Origin: an uncultured Prevotellaceae bacterium
Lineage (GTDB): Bacteria; Bacteroidota; Bacteroidia; Bacteroidales; Muribaculaceae
NCBI GenBank assembly: GCA_937916085.1
Contig: CALGGO010000003.1
Location: 1 to 40,356 of the forward strand
Length of the DNA: 40,356 bases
Direction: 5' to 3'
The notes beneath the pieces were generated by a model that saw only the letters and a list, made by a program, of their open reading frames with translations, did not search any database and had not been told where the DNA came from. Positions 32,701 to 39,298 of this stretch are shown in pieces. The first letter of the stretch is position 1. Every line of letters starts with the position of its first letter. A program made the translations under genes and the position numbers.

Positions 32701-33492
32701 ACCTTTAATCTCCACTTTTTTGCCCTCATCTACTCGTCCACCTATAATGGCGTTATATAGCTCTATTTGCTTTTGTGTAAGCACCTCGTTGTAGTTTATA
32801 ATCTTGAACAGTTCTAGAATTGATAACACATTGAGATAAGGCACAAATTCTTTGTCAAGTTGTGAGATGATGTCTTTTCCAAGCGCAGGAACAACTTTTT
32901 CAAGAATATTGCTGTTATCAATAAATTTCACAAGGTTCTGATTAATGAGCCGAAAAGCAATAGAAGTGGATTTTGCCTCGGCAGTGTACATGTTCATACG
33001 ATTTTGGTGAAATCCAGTGAAATAGGTCGTGAACTCAGCAAAATGAGAGACGATTTCTTTCTCGCTTTTGTCAGATAGGAACTGAGGCAGATATTCTTTA
33101 ATTAGTTCTTTTTTGTCGATTTTAGCAAAGGCAGGTAATTGGTTGAATCCCTTTACAATTTGTGTTCTCAATTTGTATTGAATCTTTTCGAGGTTCTCGC
33201 TGCGTTTTTCGCTGTTGTCATTGTTGTAGCAGTCGGCAAAATCTTCAAGGGAATCATGTCTTCCTTGTGATTCAACCTTAAGCAACGGTTTACTTAAAGC
33301 ACTCTCAATGAATTTACGATGATAACGGTCGATATACTCTTTTACCTTGAGATATTCAGCCGCACGTCGCTCATCACACTCTAGGACCTGGTAGCGCTCA
33401 ATGAACTCCTCTGTTTTTCCTATTGGATCCAGCTTGAAACGAAGAGTTTTATGTACTGGATAAAGGTTGTAAAAGTCTTTTAAATGTTTCAT
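29761..33492 (-). CDS. cas12a: Cas12a (Cpf1) RNA-guided nuclease
   Basis: A 1243-residue type V-A effector of normal length, close to FnCas12a in pattern. The N-terminus FYNLYPVHKTLRFKLDPIGK is typical. RuvC residues are Asp855 (IGIDRGERH), Glu948 (IVLENLNTGF) and Asp1201 (NADANGAF). The Nuc-domain Arg1164 lies in MQMRNS. The crRNA-processing residues His780, Lys789 (HPANQAIENK) and Lys808 (IIKDRRF) are all present, so the protein should mature its own crRNAs without tracrRNA. Lys617 in MLPKVFFS matches the PAM-contacting lysine (AsCas12a Lys607), and Arg613 stands where AsCas12a has Lys603. A T-rich 5' PAM is expected. One change is Asn1199 for the first Asp of DADANGA, which is not the catalytic one. 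The gene is AT-rich compared with flanking chromosomal genes, suggesting transfer. Confidence 0.98.
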   Translation of the reverse strand: MKHLKDFYNLYPVHKTLRFKLDPIGKTEEFIERYQVLECDERRAAEYLKVKEYIDRYHRKFIESALSKPLLKVESQGRHDSLEDFADCYNNDNSEKRSENLEKIQYKLRTQIVKGFNQLPAFAKIDKKELIKEYLPQFLSDKSEKEIVSHFAEFTTYFTGFHQNRMNMYTAEAKSTSIAFRLINQNLVKFIDNSNILEKVVPALGKDIISQLDKEFVPYLNVLSILELFKIINYNEVLTQKQIELYNAIIGGRVDEGKKVEIKGLNQYINEFNQTHEKSQRIPKLKPLFNQILSERVGVSFRLDQFSDASQVQTAIKDAYIELDLNVFGKLKEIINNLSTFNLDGIYLANDLSLTDISQRYYGAWDKFNNALIAEFDALVPRKKNQTQEKREEQVKKYFKGIKSLSLGKIDSLLAKVTEKSIVDYFNNLGAINNETIQRENLFALIQNRYNAVKEVLDCPSPSDELLRKNIVGIKDLLDAIKDLQRFVKPLCGFGDEAVKDEMFYSEFSALYETLDDTITPLYNRVRSYLTKKTYSLDKFKLNFDNSQLLDGWDINKENDYLSILLRKNGYYYLAIANKNDKRAITEINQAQVDEGNEFYEKLNYKLLPSPFRMLPKVFFSRKGLETFNPTPDILDIYRNRKFQLGQNFDKKALSKLIDFFKTSLSQYESWQVFDFDFKPSSSYTSINEFYSDIEHQGYKIDFKKVPINLIDKLNEEGLLFVFRITSKDFSPYSKGHPNLHTIYWKMLFDENNLSNIVYKLNGKAELFFRKKSISKPVIHPANQAIENKSAYNKQHKALSKFEYDIIKDRRFTRNQYEFHVPITMNFRPEGSGHFNQDVLTFIKQNGIRHIIGIDRGERHLLYLTMINMKGEIVEQFSLNSVVSNPNNPDYIQDYNELLASKEGDRLNARRNWSTIENIKELKAGYLSQIVHLLSKMMIENDAIIVLENLNTGFMRGRQKVEKSVYQKFEKMLIDKLNYVVDKTAGINEPCGALKALQLTDTYENFNKYQKGNVRQCGFVFYIPAWNTSKTDPVTGFVNLFDTRLSTIGEIKAFFSKFDRIKYNAKNDTFEFSFDYNNFTSRAEGTRSCWTISSQGERIFTHRSKEQNNQFVSEKVYPTQLFKEVFSNAGFDINGNLKEGIALIDSLELLKQLLHAFKLVMQMRNSITCTDVDYLLSPAIDNKGNNFDSRKGSKTLPVNADANGAFNIARKGLMVVEQIQTAYDITSIKYDVSNKEWLKFVQQ

Positions 33493-33545
33493 TATTATGA
33501 ATATTATTGGGTTAATAGATATTCAGTATTCAGCATAAGCAGTCA

Positions 33546-33576
33546 CAAAAATACTACCTTTTTTTGATTTTGCAAA
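33546..33576 (-). promoter_or_regulatory. Bacteroidetes promoter of the cas operon
   Basis: On the minus strand, TTTG (33573-33576), a 19-base spacer and TATTTTTG (33546-33553). The leader before cas12a would be about 50 bases. The -7 octamer and the spacing are identical to those of the array promoter. Confidence 0.75.
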
Positions 33577-33888
33577 GATAGACATAGAAGGTGTCAAAAT
33601 AGAGCACATCAAAAATAAAAAATGTTAATTGCGTGAAAATATGACACTGATGCAAAGTTCTCTCAAAAAGTTGCACCTCTCGGTGTCGCAAAGCCTTGCG
33701 AGCTCGGAATATTTAAAAAATCCTGCGTAAGCAGGCTTTTCGACGAACTATGTTCGCAGCTTTTTGAGATTATCTTGATGGCTGTGTGGTTGCAAGCAAA
33801 AATTTTCAATCAAATTTTAATGTAATTTTAAGCGCAGCGCTCAATCATCGACGTGGCAAAACTGGCATCGAAAGGCATCAAAGTTCCC

Positions 33889-33954
33889 AAAAATGTGATT
33901 AAGCGAGCAAAGATCTGAGCTTGCTCTGGGTTATTTCGAGCGCGAGCATTTTAT
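33889..33954 (+). repeat. Dispersed intergenic repeat, copy 2
   Basis: Shares its start (AAAAATGTGATTAAGCGAGC) and its end (CGAGCGCGAGCATTTTAT) with the reverse complement of 6532-6597, with a diverged middle of about 25 bases. Confidence 0.55.
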
Positions 33955-33992
33955 GTAAAAATGGCACTTGTTGAAAAAAAGATTGAAAAAGT

Positions 33993-34024
33993 TTTGTTTA
34001 TATGGCCGAAAAGTTGTAAATTTG
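33993..34024 (+). promoter_or_regulatory. Bacteroidetes promoter of the glycogen cluster
   Basis: TTTG at 33993-33996, a 20-base spacer and TAAATTTG at 34017-34024. Transcription should start near 34031, which puts the whole repeat tract 34053-34196 in a 5' leader of about 200 bases. Confidence 0.7.
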
Positions 34025-34052
34025 TTACGATTACTGAAAATTGAAAATTTTA

Positions 34053-34196
34053 AGAGATTAGAGATTAGAGCGCTTCGCGCAGGTTAGAGGTTAGAGTTTA
34101 GAGGTTAAAGAAGCCCCGATAAACTATCCCCGATCCCCAATCTTCGATAAACGAACAACGATAAACGAATTTCGATTTCCGATCCCCGATTACCGC
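34053..34196. repeat. TTAGAG and GATCCCC repeat tracts in the debranching-enzyme leader
   Basis: Degenerate units GATTAGA/GGTTAGAG/TTTAGAG (34053-34112) are interrupted by the mini-hairpin GCGC-TTC-GCGC (34070-34080). Units like CGATCCCCAATC and CGATAAACGAA follow (34118-34196). The same two tracts, in the same order, precede the next gene in the cluster. Confidence 0.7.
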
Positions 34197-34231
34197 ATTG
34201 AACTTATTCACCATTACATAATATTTACTTA

Positions 34232-36187
34232 ATGAGCTATTTAAAATTTGATAAAAACCTGATGATAAATCTTGAGCAGTCTCTTACCAAGGAGATACTC
34301 AGGACCAATCAGTCGGGGGCTTATCATTGCACCACGCTAGTTGGTTGCAACACCCGCAAGCAGCACGGCTTGCTGGTGATTCCCATTCCCGAGATTGACG
34401 ACAACAGCCATGTGATGCTCTCGTCGCTCGACGAGACGGTGATACAGCATGGGGCGCCGTTCAACCTGGGCCTGCACCGCTACAAGGGCAATGTGTATAG
34501 TCCCAACGGCCACAAGTACATCCGCGAGTATGACTGCGAGCGTGTGCCTTCTCACCTCTTTAGGGTGGGTGGCGTGATTTTGAAGAGAGAGAAGATATTC
34601 ATCACCAACGAGAACCGCATCCTCATCCGCTACACGCTGGTGGATGCCCATTCCAAGACCACGCTTCAGTTCCGCCCGTTCCTGGCGTTCCGCAACGCCA
34701 ATGACCTGTGTGTGGAGAACTCGGTCGCCAGCAAGGAGTATCGCGAGGTTCACAACGGCATCGCCACCTGCATGTATGACGGCTATCCCACGCTCTACAT
34801 GCAGTTCAACCACAAGCCCACCTTTGTCTATGACCCTCACTGGTACAAGGGCATAGAGTATATCAAAGACATGGAGCGTGGCATCCCTTACACCGAGGAC
34901 CTCTTTGTGCCTGGCTACTTCGAGATAGAGATCAAGAAGGGCGAGCCGCTGATATTCTCGGCGGGCATCGATGAGGTGAACACCCGCAACCTGAGCCGCA
35001 TGCATGAGGACGAGGTACAGTCGCGCACCCCACGCACCAGTTTCTACAACTGCCTCAAGAACAGCGCCAAGCAGTTCTACCTGACCAACGCCGACGGCAA
35101 CTACATCCTTGCGGGCTACCCCTGGTTCAAGATTCGCGCGCGCGACGAGTTCATGGCACTGCCGGGCTGCACTATCTCCAACCACCACCGTCCCGACTTC
35201 GAGAAGATTATGGATACCGCAAAAAACGCTTTGCTGCGGTTTATCGCCGACGGCACTCTCGACAAGCACCTCAAAGGCATTGACCTGCCCGACGTGCCGT
35301 TGTGGGCGATGTGGTCGCTTCAGGAATATGCCAAGGACGCAGGTTTCCACGTTGCCCGTGAGCGCTATGGCGATCTCGTAAAAGCTATGCTCACCCACAT
35401 CCTCGACGGCAAGCATCCTAACCTCAAACTAGAGGCTAACGGCTTGGTGAGCACCGACGGCACCAAGAAACCCATGTCGTGGATGGATTCTACCCATCCC
35501 GACGGTTCGCCCATGGTGCCTCGCACAGGCTACTTGGTGGAGTTTAACGCCTTGTGGTACAATGCGCTGATGTTTGCCCAGGACTTGTTTGAGGATGTAG
35601 ATGGCGAGCAAGAATATATCGCCTCGCTCAAAGAGATAAGCGACAAGGTGAAACCCGCCTTCGTCGATATGTTCCTCAACGACTATGGCTATCTGTTTGA
35701 CTATGTGGATGGCTCCTACGCCGACCCGAGCGTGCGACCCAATATGATTATCGCCGCCGGCCTCGACTACTCTCCGCTTGACCGCCGTCAGCGCAAACGC
35801 CTGCTCGACGTGGTAACGCGCGAGCTGCTCACGCCTAAGGGCCTGCGCACCCTCAGCCCTAAGAGCTGGGGCTACAAACCCTGGTACTTGGGCAATCCCG
35901 AGGAGCGCGAGGTGGCTTACTACGCCGGCTCGGCGCGTCCGTGGCTCATGGGCTTCTATACCGACGCCTATATCAAGGTGTTTGGCCTCAATGGCGCGTC
36001 GTTCATCGAGCGCATGATGATAGGCTTTGAGGACGAGATGTCGCAGGGCGGCATAGGCACGCTGTCGGAGCTATATGACGGCAACCCGCCGTTCATAGGC
36101 CGCGGAGCGGTGAGCTACGCGCCCAACGTGGGCGGCGTGCTGCGAGTGCTGCGCCTGTTTAAGAATATTGGAGTAATAAATTCTTAA
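34232..36187 (+). CDS. Glycogen debranching enzyme (amylo-alpha-1,6-glucosidase type)
   Basis: A 651-residue protein with an N-terminal beta-rich domain (about 1-280; it contains LVGCNTRKQHGLLVIPIP) and a C-terminal (alpha/alpha)6 barrel (about 285-651) of the amylo-alpha-1,6-glucosidase family, including AGYPWFKIRARDEFMALPG, GLVSTDGTKKPMSWMD and RTGYLVEFNALWYNAL. It should hydrolyse alpha-1,6 branches of glycogen in the cytoplasm. No signal peptide is seen. It is the first gene of a glycogen cluster with a GT4/5-like synthase and a GH57 protein, an arrangement known in Bacteroidetes. The leader is long and repeat-rich. Confidence 0.9.
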   Translation: MSYLKFDKNLMINLEQSLTKEILRTNQSGAYHCTTLVGCNTRKQHGLLVIPIPEIDDNSHVMLSSLDETVIQHGAPFNLGLHRYKGNVYSPNGHKYIREYDCERVPSHLFRVGGVILKREKIFITNENRILIRYTLVDAHSKTTLQFRPFLAFRNANDLCVENSVASKEYREVHNGIATCMYDGYPTLYMQFNHKPTFVYDPHWYKGIEYIKDMERGIPYTEDLFVPGYFEIEIKKGEPLIFSAGIDEVNTRNLSRMHEDEVQSRTPRTSFYNCLKNSAKQFYLTNADGNYILAGYPWFKIRARDEFMALPGCTISNHHRPDFEKIMDTAKNALLRFIADGTLDKHLKGIDLPDVPLWAMWSLQEYAKDAGFHVARERYGDLVKAMLTHILDGKHPNLKLEANGLVSTDGTKKPMSWMDSTHPDGSPMVPRTGYLVEFNALWYNALMFAQDLFEDVDGEQEYIASLKEISDKVKPAFVDMFLNDYGYLFDYVDGSYADPSVRPNMIIAAGLDYSPLDRRQRKRLLDVVTRELLTPKGLRTLSPKSWGYKPWYLGNPEEREVAYYAGSARPWLMGFYTDAYIKVFGLNGASFIERMMIGFEDEMSQGGIGTLSELYDGNPPFIGRGAVSYAPNVGGVLRVLRLFKNIGVINS

Positions 36188-36189
36188 GT

Positions 36190-36215
36190 CAAGTTTATAA
36201 AGCTTTATAAACTTG
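36190..36215. repeat. Perfect 26-base palindrome after the debranching gene
   Basis: CAAGTTTATAAAG followed directly by its reverse complement CTTTATAAACTTG, starting three bases after the stop codon. No T run follows. It could be an attenuator, an RNA-processing hairpin or a protein-binding site between the first two cluster genes. Confidence 0.6.
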
Positions 36216-36216
36216 A

Positions 36217-36382
36217 AGGTTAGAGGTTAGAGTTTAGAGGTTAGAGGGGAGAGTGCTTCGCGCGATTAGAGATTAGTAGCGCTTCGCGCAGTTTAGAGGT
36301 TAGAGTTTAGTGTTTAGAGGAACACCGATCCACGATCCCCGATCCCCAATCCTCGATCCTCGATCCAAACAGCGCAAAGCGC
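36217..36382. repeat. TTAGAG and GATCCCC repeat tracts before the synthase gene
   Basis: TTAGAG-type units (36217-36320) carry mini-hairpins GTGC-TTC-GCGC (36253-36263) and GCGC-TTC-GCGC (36279-36289). GATCCCC-type units follow (36323-36366), then GCGC-AAA-GCGC (36372-36382). No promoter consensus is seen in 36188-36418, so transcription probably comes from 34.0 kb. Confidence 0.7.
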
Positions 36383-36418
36383 ATTAAACACAAAATATTA
36401 AACTTTAATAAACTAGAT

Positions 36419-37675
36419 ATGAAGGCTTTAATGTTTGGCTGGGAATTTCCTCCCCACATCTTGGGAGGACTGGGAACAGCAAGTTTTGGTCTCACCAAGG
36501 GAATGGCGCAGTGTGGCGACATGGACATCACCTTCGTCATCCCCAAGCCCTGGGGCGATGAGCCTAAGGACTTCGCACGAATCATCGGTGCCAACACCAC
36601 GCCAGTGGCTTGGCGCGACGTGAATTGGGACTATGTAGAAGGGCGCATTGGCAAGGTGCTCGACCCGCAGACCTACTATGACTTGCGTGACCACATCTAC
36701 AGCGACTTCAACTACATGAACACCAACGACCTGGGGTGCATAGAGTTCTCGGGCCGCTATCCCGACAACCTGCTCGAGGAAATCAACAACTACTCGATAG
36801 TGGCGGGCGTGATAGCGCGCACGGTAGATTGTGACGTGATACACTCTCACGACTGGCTCACCTATCCTGCCGGCATCCACGCCAAGCAGGTGACGGGCAA
36901 GCCGCTAGTGATTCATGTCCACGCCACCGACTTCGACCGCAGTCGCGGCAACGTGAACCCCACGGTGTTCAACATCGAGAAGGACGGCATGAACAACGCC
37001 GACCACATCATCACCGTGAGCAACCTCACTCGCAAGACGGTCATTGAGAAGTATGGCATCAGCCCCGACAAGGTGACCACCGTGCATAACGCCGTGGAGC
37101 CGCTGAGCCAGGAGCTGCTCGACCTGGAAGTGCCGCCCAAGCACGAGAAGGTTGTCACTTTCTTGGGGCGCATCACTATGCAGAAGGGACCGGAATACTT
37201 CGTCGATGCCGCTTGGCAAGTGCTGCAAAAGGTGCATAACGTGCAGTTTGTGATGGCAGGCAGCGGCGACATGATGGAGAAGATGATACGCTTGGCAGCG
37301 CGCCGACACATCGCCGGACGTTTCCACTTCACCGGCTTCCTGAAGGGCAAGCAGGTGTATGAGATGCTCAAGGCGAGCGATGTGTATATAATGCCGTCGG
37401 TAAGCGAGCCATTCGGCATCTCGCCGCTGGAGGCGATGCAGATGGGCGTGCCGTCAATCATCTCCAAGCAGAGCGGCTGCGCCGAAATCCTCAACAACGT
37501 GATAAAGGTAGATTATTGGGACACCAACGCCATTGCCGACGCCATCTACTCGATTATCAAATATCCCGCCATGTATAACCAGTTGCGGGAGCAGGGTCTT
37601 GAGGAGGTGAACCAAATCACTTGGGACAAGGCTGGCGCAAAGGTTATCGACATCTACAAGCGATTAATCAGCTGA
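36419..37675 (+). CDS. Glycosyltransferase, glycogen-synthase-like (GT4/GT5 type)
   Basis: A 418-residue GT-B enzyme. The N-terminus MFGWEFPPHILGGLGTAS resembles the KxGGL substrate loop of starch/glycogen synthases. HSHDWLTYPAG (about 142-152), FLGRITMQKGPEYF (248-261) and the E-x7-E nucleotide-sugar motif with Glu330 and Glu338 (EPFGISPLE) follow. It probably elongates glycogen from a nucleotide-glucose donor; the donor (UDP or ADP) cannot be told. It lies between the debranching enzyme and the GH57 gene on the same strand. Confidence 0.88.
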   Translation: MKALMFGWEFPPHILGGLGTASFGLTKGMAQCGDMDITFVIPKPWGDEPKDFARIIGANTTPVAWRDVNWDYVEGRIGKVLDPQTYYDLRDHIYSDFNYMNTNDLGCIEFSGRYPDNLLEEINNYSIVAGVIARTVDCDVIHSHDWLTYPAGIHAKQVTGKPLVIHVHATDFDRSRGNVNPTVFNIEKDGMNNADHIITVSNLTRKTVIEKYGISPDKVTTVHNAVEPLSQELLDLEVPPKHEKVVTFLGRITMQKGPEYFVDAAWQVLQKVHNVQFVMAGSGDMMEKMIRLAARRHIAGRFHFTGFLKGKQVYEMLKASDVYIMPSVSEPFGISPLEAMQMGVPSIISKQSGCAEILNNVIKVDYWDTNAIADAIYSIIKYPAMYNQLREQGLEEVNQITWDKAGAKVIDIYKRLIS

Positions 37676-37683
37676 GGTTTGGC

Positions 37684-37793
37684 CAATGCACAATGCACAA
37701 TTCAGAATGCACAATGCAGAATTCAGAATGCGGAATGCAGAATTCAGAATGCAGAATCCCCGATCCCCGATTCTCAATCCCCGATCCTCAATC
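37684..37793. repeat. AATGCAGAATTC and GATCCCC repeat tracts before the GH57 gene
   Basis: About ten units of AATGCACA/AATGCAGAATTCAG (37684-37755) run directly into GATCCCCGATTCTC-type units (37756-37793). The second tract matches those at 34.1 and 36.3 kb; the first is seen only here. No promoter box is visible. Confidence 0.65.
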
Positions 37794-37840
37794 ACAATTA
37801 ACAGAAAAATAATAACAACCACAAAAATACTTCAAGAATC

Positions 37841-39298
37841 ATGAAATCAATCTGTTTCTATTTTCAGATACATCAGCCGTTCCGCCTGAAGACTTATCGT
37901 TTCTTCGACATTGGTAACGACCATTACTACTATGATGACTTCGCCAACGATGAAATCATCACTCGCATAGCGCAGCGCTCTTACTTGCCAGCCAATGAGA
38001 TGCTTCTCGACATGATCAAAGCCAATGGCAAGAAGTTCAAGGTGGCGTTCTCGATTAGTGGCACGGCTCTGGAGCAGCTCGAGCAGTATGTGCCCGAGTT
38101 TATCGACTCGATGAAGGACCTCGCCGACACTGGCTGCGTGGAGTTCCTGAGCGAGACCTACGCCCATTCGCTGTCGTCGCTCGTTGACCCCGAGGAGTTT
38201 ATCGCTCAGGTGAAGGCTCACGACGAGAAGATTTATCAGCTCTTTGGCCAGAAGCCTAAGGTGTTTCGCAACACCGAGTTGATTTACAACGACGACATTG
38301 CCTCGATGGTGGCGTCGATGGGCTTCAAAGGCGCAATCACCGATGGCGCAAAGCACATCCTGGGCTGGAAGTCGCCTAACTATCTCTACAAATCGGCGTC
38401 GGCACCAAAGCTGAAACTGTTGCTGAAGAATTCTAAGCTCAGCGACGATATCTCGTTCCGCTTCAGCAATCCCGAGTGGGCGGCTTATCCATTGACAGCC
38501 GACAAATACATCAACTGGATTGCCACGCTGCCCGAGGAGGAGATGCTCATCAACCTCTTTATGAACTATGAGACCTTTGGCGAGCTGCAGCCACGCGAGA
38601 GTGGCATCTTCGAGTTTATGAAGGCTCTGCCACGATTTGCCGCCGAGCATGGTATAGAGTTTATGACTCCAAGCGAAGTGGTGTCGAAGATGAAGCCAGT
38701 GAGCGAACTCTCAGTGTTGCACCCAATCTCGTGGGCGGATGAGGCACGCGACACCAGCGCCTGGATGGGCAACATCTTGCAGGAAGAAGCTGTGAACAAG
38801 CTCTACTGCCTGGGTGAGCGCATCAGGTTGGTGACCGATAAGCGCATACGCCAAGACTGGAACTACTTGCAGGCTAGTGACCATTTCTACTACATGTGTA
38901 CCAAGCACAGCAGCGACGGCTCGGTGCATTCGCACTACAGCCCCTACGACTCGCCCTACGCCGCGTTTACCAACTACATGAACGTGCTTAGCGATTTCTT
39001 GATAAGGGTGCGCGAGCAGTTTCCCGAGGAGATTGAGAATGAGGAGCTTAACGCTCTGTTGCTCACCATCCGCAACCAGGAGAAAGAGATTGAGGAGCTA
39101 AACCGTGAGGTAGAACTGCTGCGCAACAACATTGTGAAGGACACTACTGGCGACTTTGTGCCAAAGGTAGAGGAGCCTGAGCCCAAGGAAGAGCCAAAGC
39201 CCAAAAAGGCGCCAGCAAAGAAGTCTGCCGCCAAGAAGCCTGCCGAGAAGAAAGCGCCAGCCAAAAAGGCGAGCGCAAAGAAAACTGCCAAGAAATAA
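37841..39298 (+). CDS. GH57 alpha-amylase-like protein with coiled coil and Lys/Ala-rich tail
   Basis: A 485-residue protein. Region 1 HQPFRL is at 11-16, region 2 VFRNTELI at 141-148, and the nucleophile is Glu105 in EFLSETYAHS. At the acid/base site, where GH57 amylases have Asp in an FMDYETFGE-like motif, this protein has Asn242 (FMNYETFGE). That would place it with the alpha-amylase-like homologues that lack part of the catalytic pair. Residues about 404-437 form a coiled coil. Residues about 448-485 are repeated PAKK/SAKK/TAKK units, like a histone H1 tail. It is probably cytoplasmic and acts on or binds glycogen. It overlaps the next gene by one base. Confidence 0.88.
   Translation: MKSICFYFQIHQPFRLKTYRFFDIGNDHYYYDDFANDEIITRIAQRSYLPANEMLLDMIKANGKKFKVAFSISGTALEQLEQYVPEFIDSMKDLADTGCVEFLSETYAHSLSSLVDPEEFIAQVKAHDEKIYQLFGQKPKVFRNTELIYNDDIASMVASMGFKGAITDGAKHILGWKSPNYLYKSASAPKLKLLLKNSKLSDDISFRFSNPEWAAYPLTADKYINWIATLPEEEMLINLFMNYETFGELQPRESGIFEFMKALPRFAAEHGIEFMTPSEVVSKMKPVSELSVLHPISWADEARDTSAWMGNILQEEAVNKLYCLGERIRLVTDKRIRQDWNYLQASDHFYYMCTKHSSDGSVHSHYSPYDSPYAAFTNYMNVLSDFLIRVREQFPEEIENEELNALLLTIRNQEKEIEELNREVELLRNNIVKDTTGDFVPKVEEPEPKEEPKPKKAPAKKSAAKKPAEKKAPAKKASAKKTAKK

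Larger units (their letters stand above)
33493..34231. other. Intergenic region upstream of cas12a and the glycogen genes
   Basis: 739 bases between divergent genes. It contains the cas promoter, hairpins at 33686-33701 and 33722-33735, a dispersed repeat (33889-33954), the debranching-enzyme promoter (33993-34024) and a long tract of short repeats (34053-34196). Codons in 33850-33921 read like a protein fragment for 29 residues but have no start. I see no tracrRNA-like anti-repeat and no anti-CRISPR-like gene. Confidence 0.6.

Noticed and set aside
33850..33921. A 29-codon stretch ending DVAKLASKGIKVPKNVIKRAKI that looks protein-like.
   Set aside because: There is no start codon, a stop lies directly upstream, and its end falls inside a dispersed intergenic repeat.
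33493..34231. Search for a tracrRNA, anti-repeat or anti-CRISPR gene upstream of cas12a.
   Set aside because: No partial repeat or small conserved gene is visible, and Cas12a does not need a tracrRNA.
34337..35416. A 359-codon open frame antisense to the debranching enzyme, and a similar one at 37847-38650 antisense to the GH57 gene.
   Set aside because: Both mirror well-supported genes, have low-complexity Val/Leu/His/Arg composition and have no promoter.
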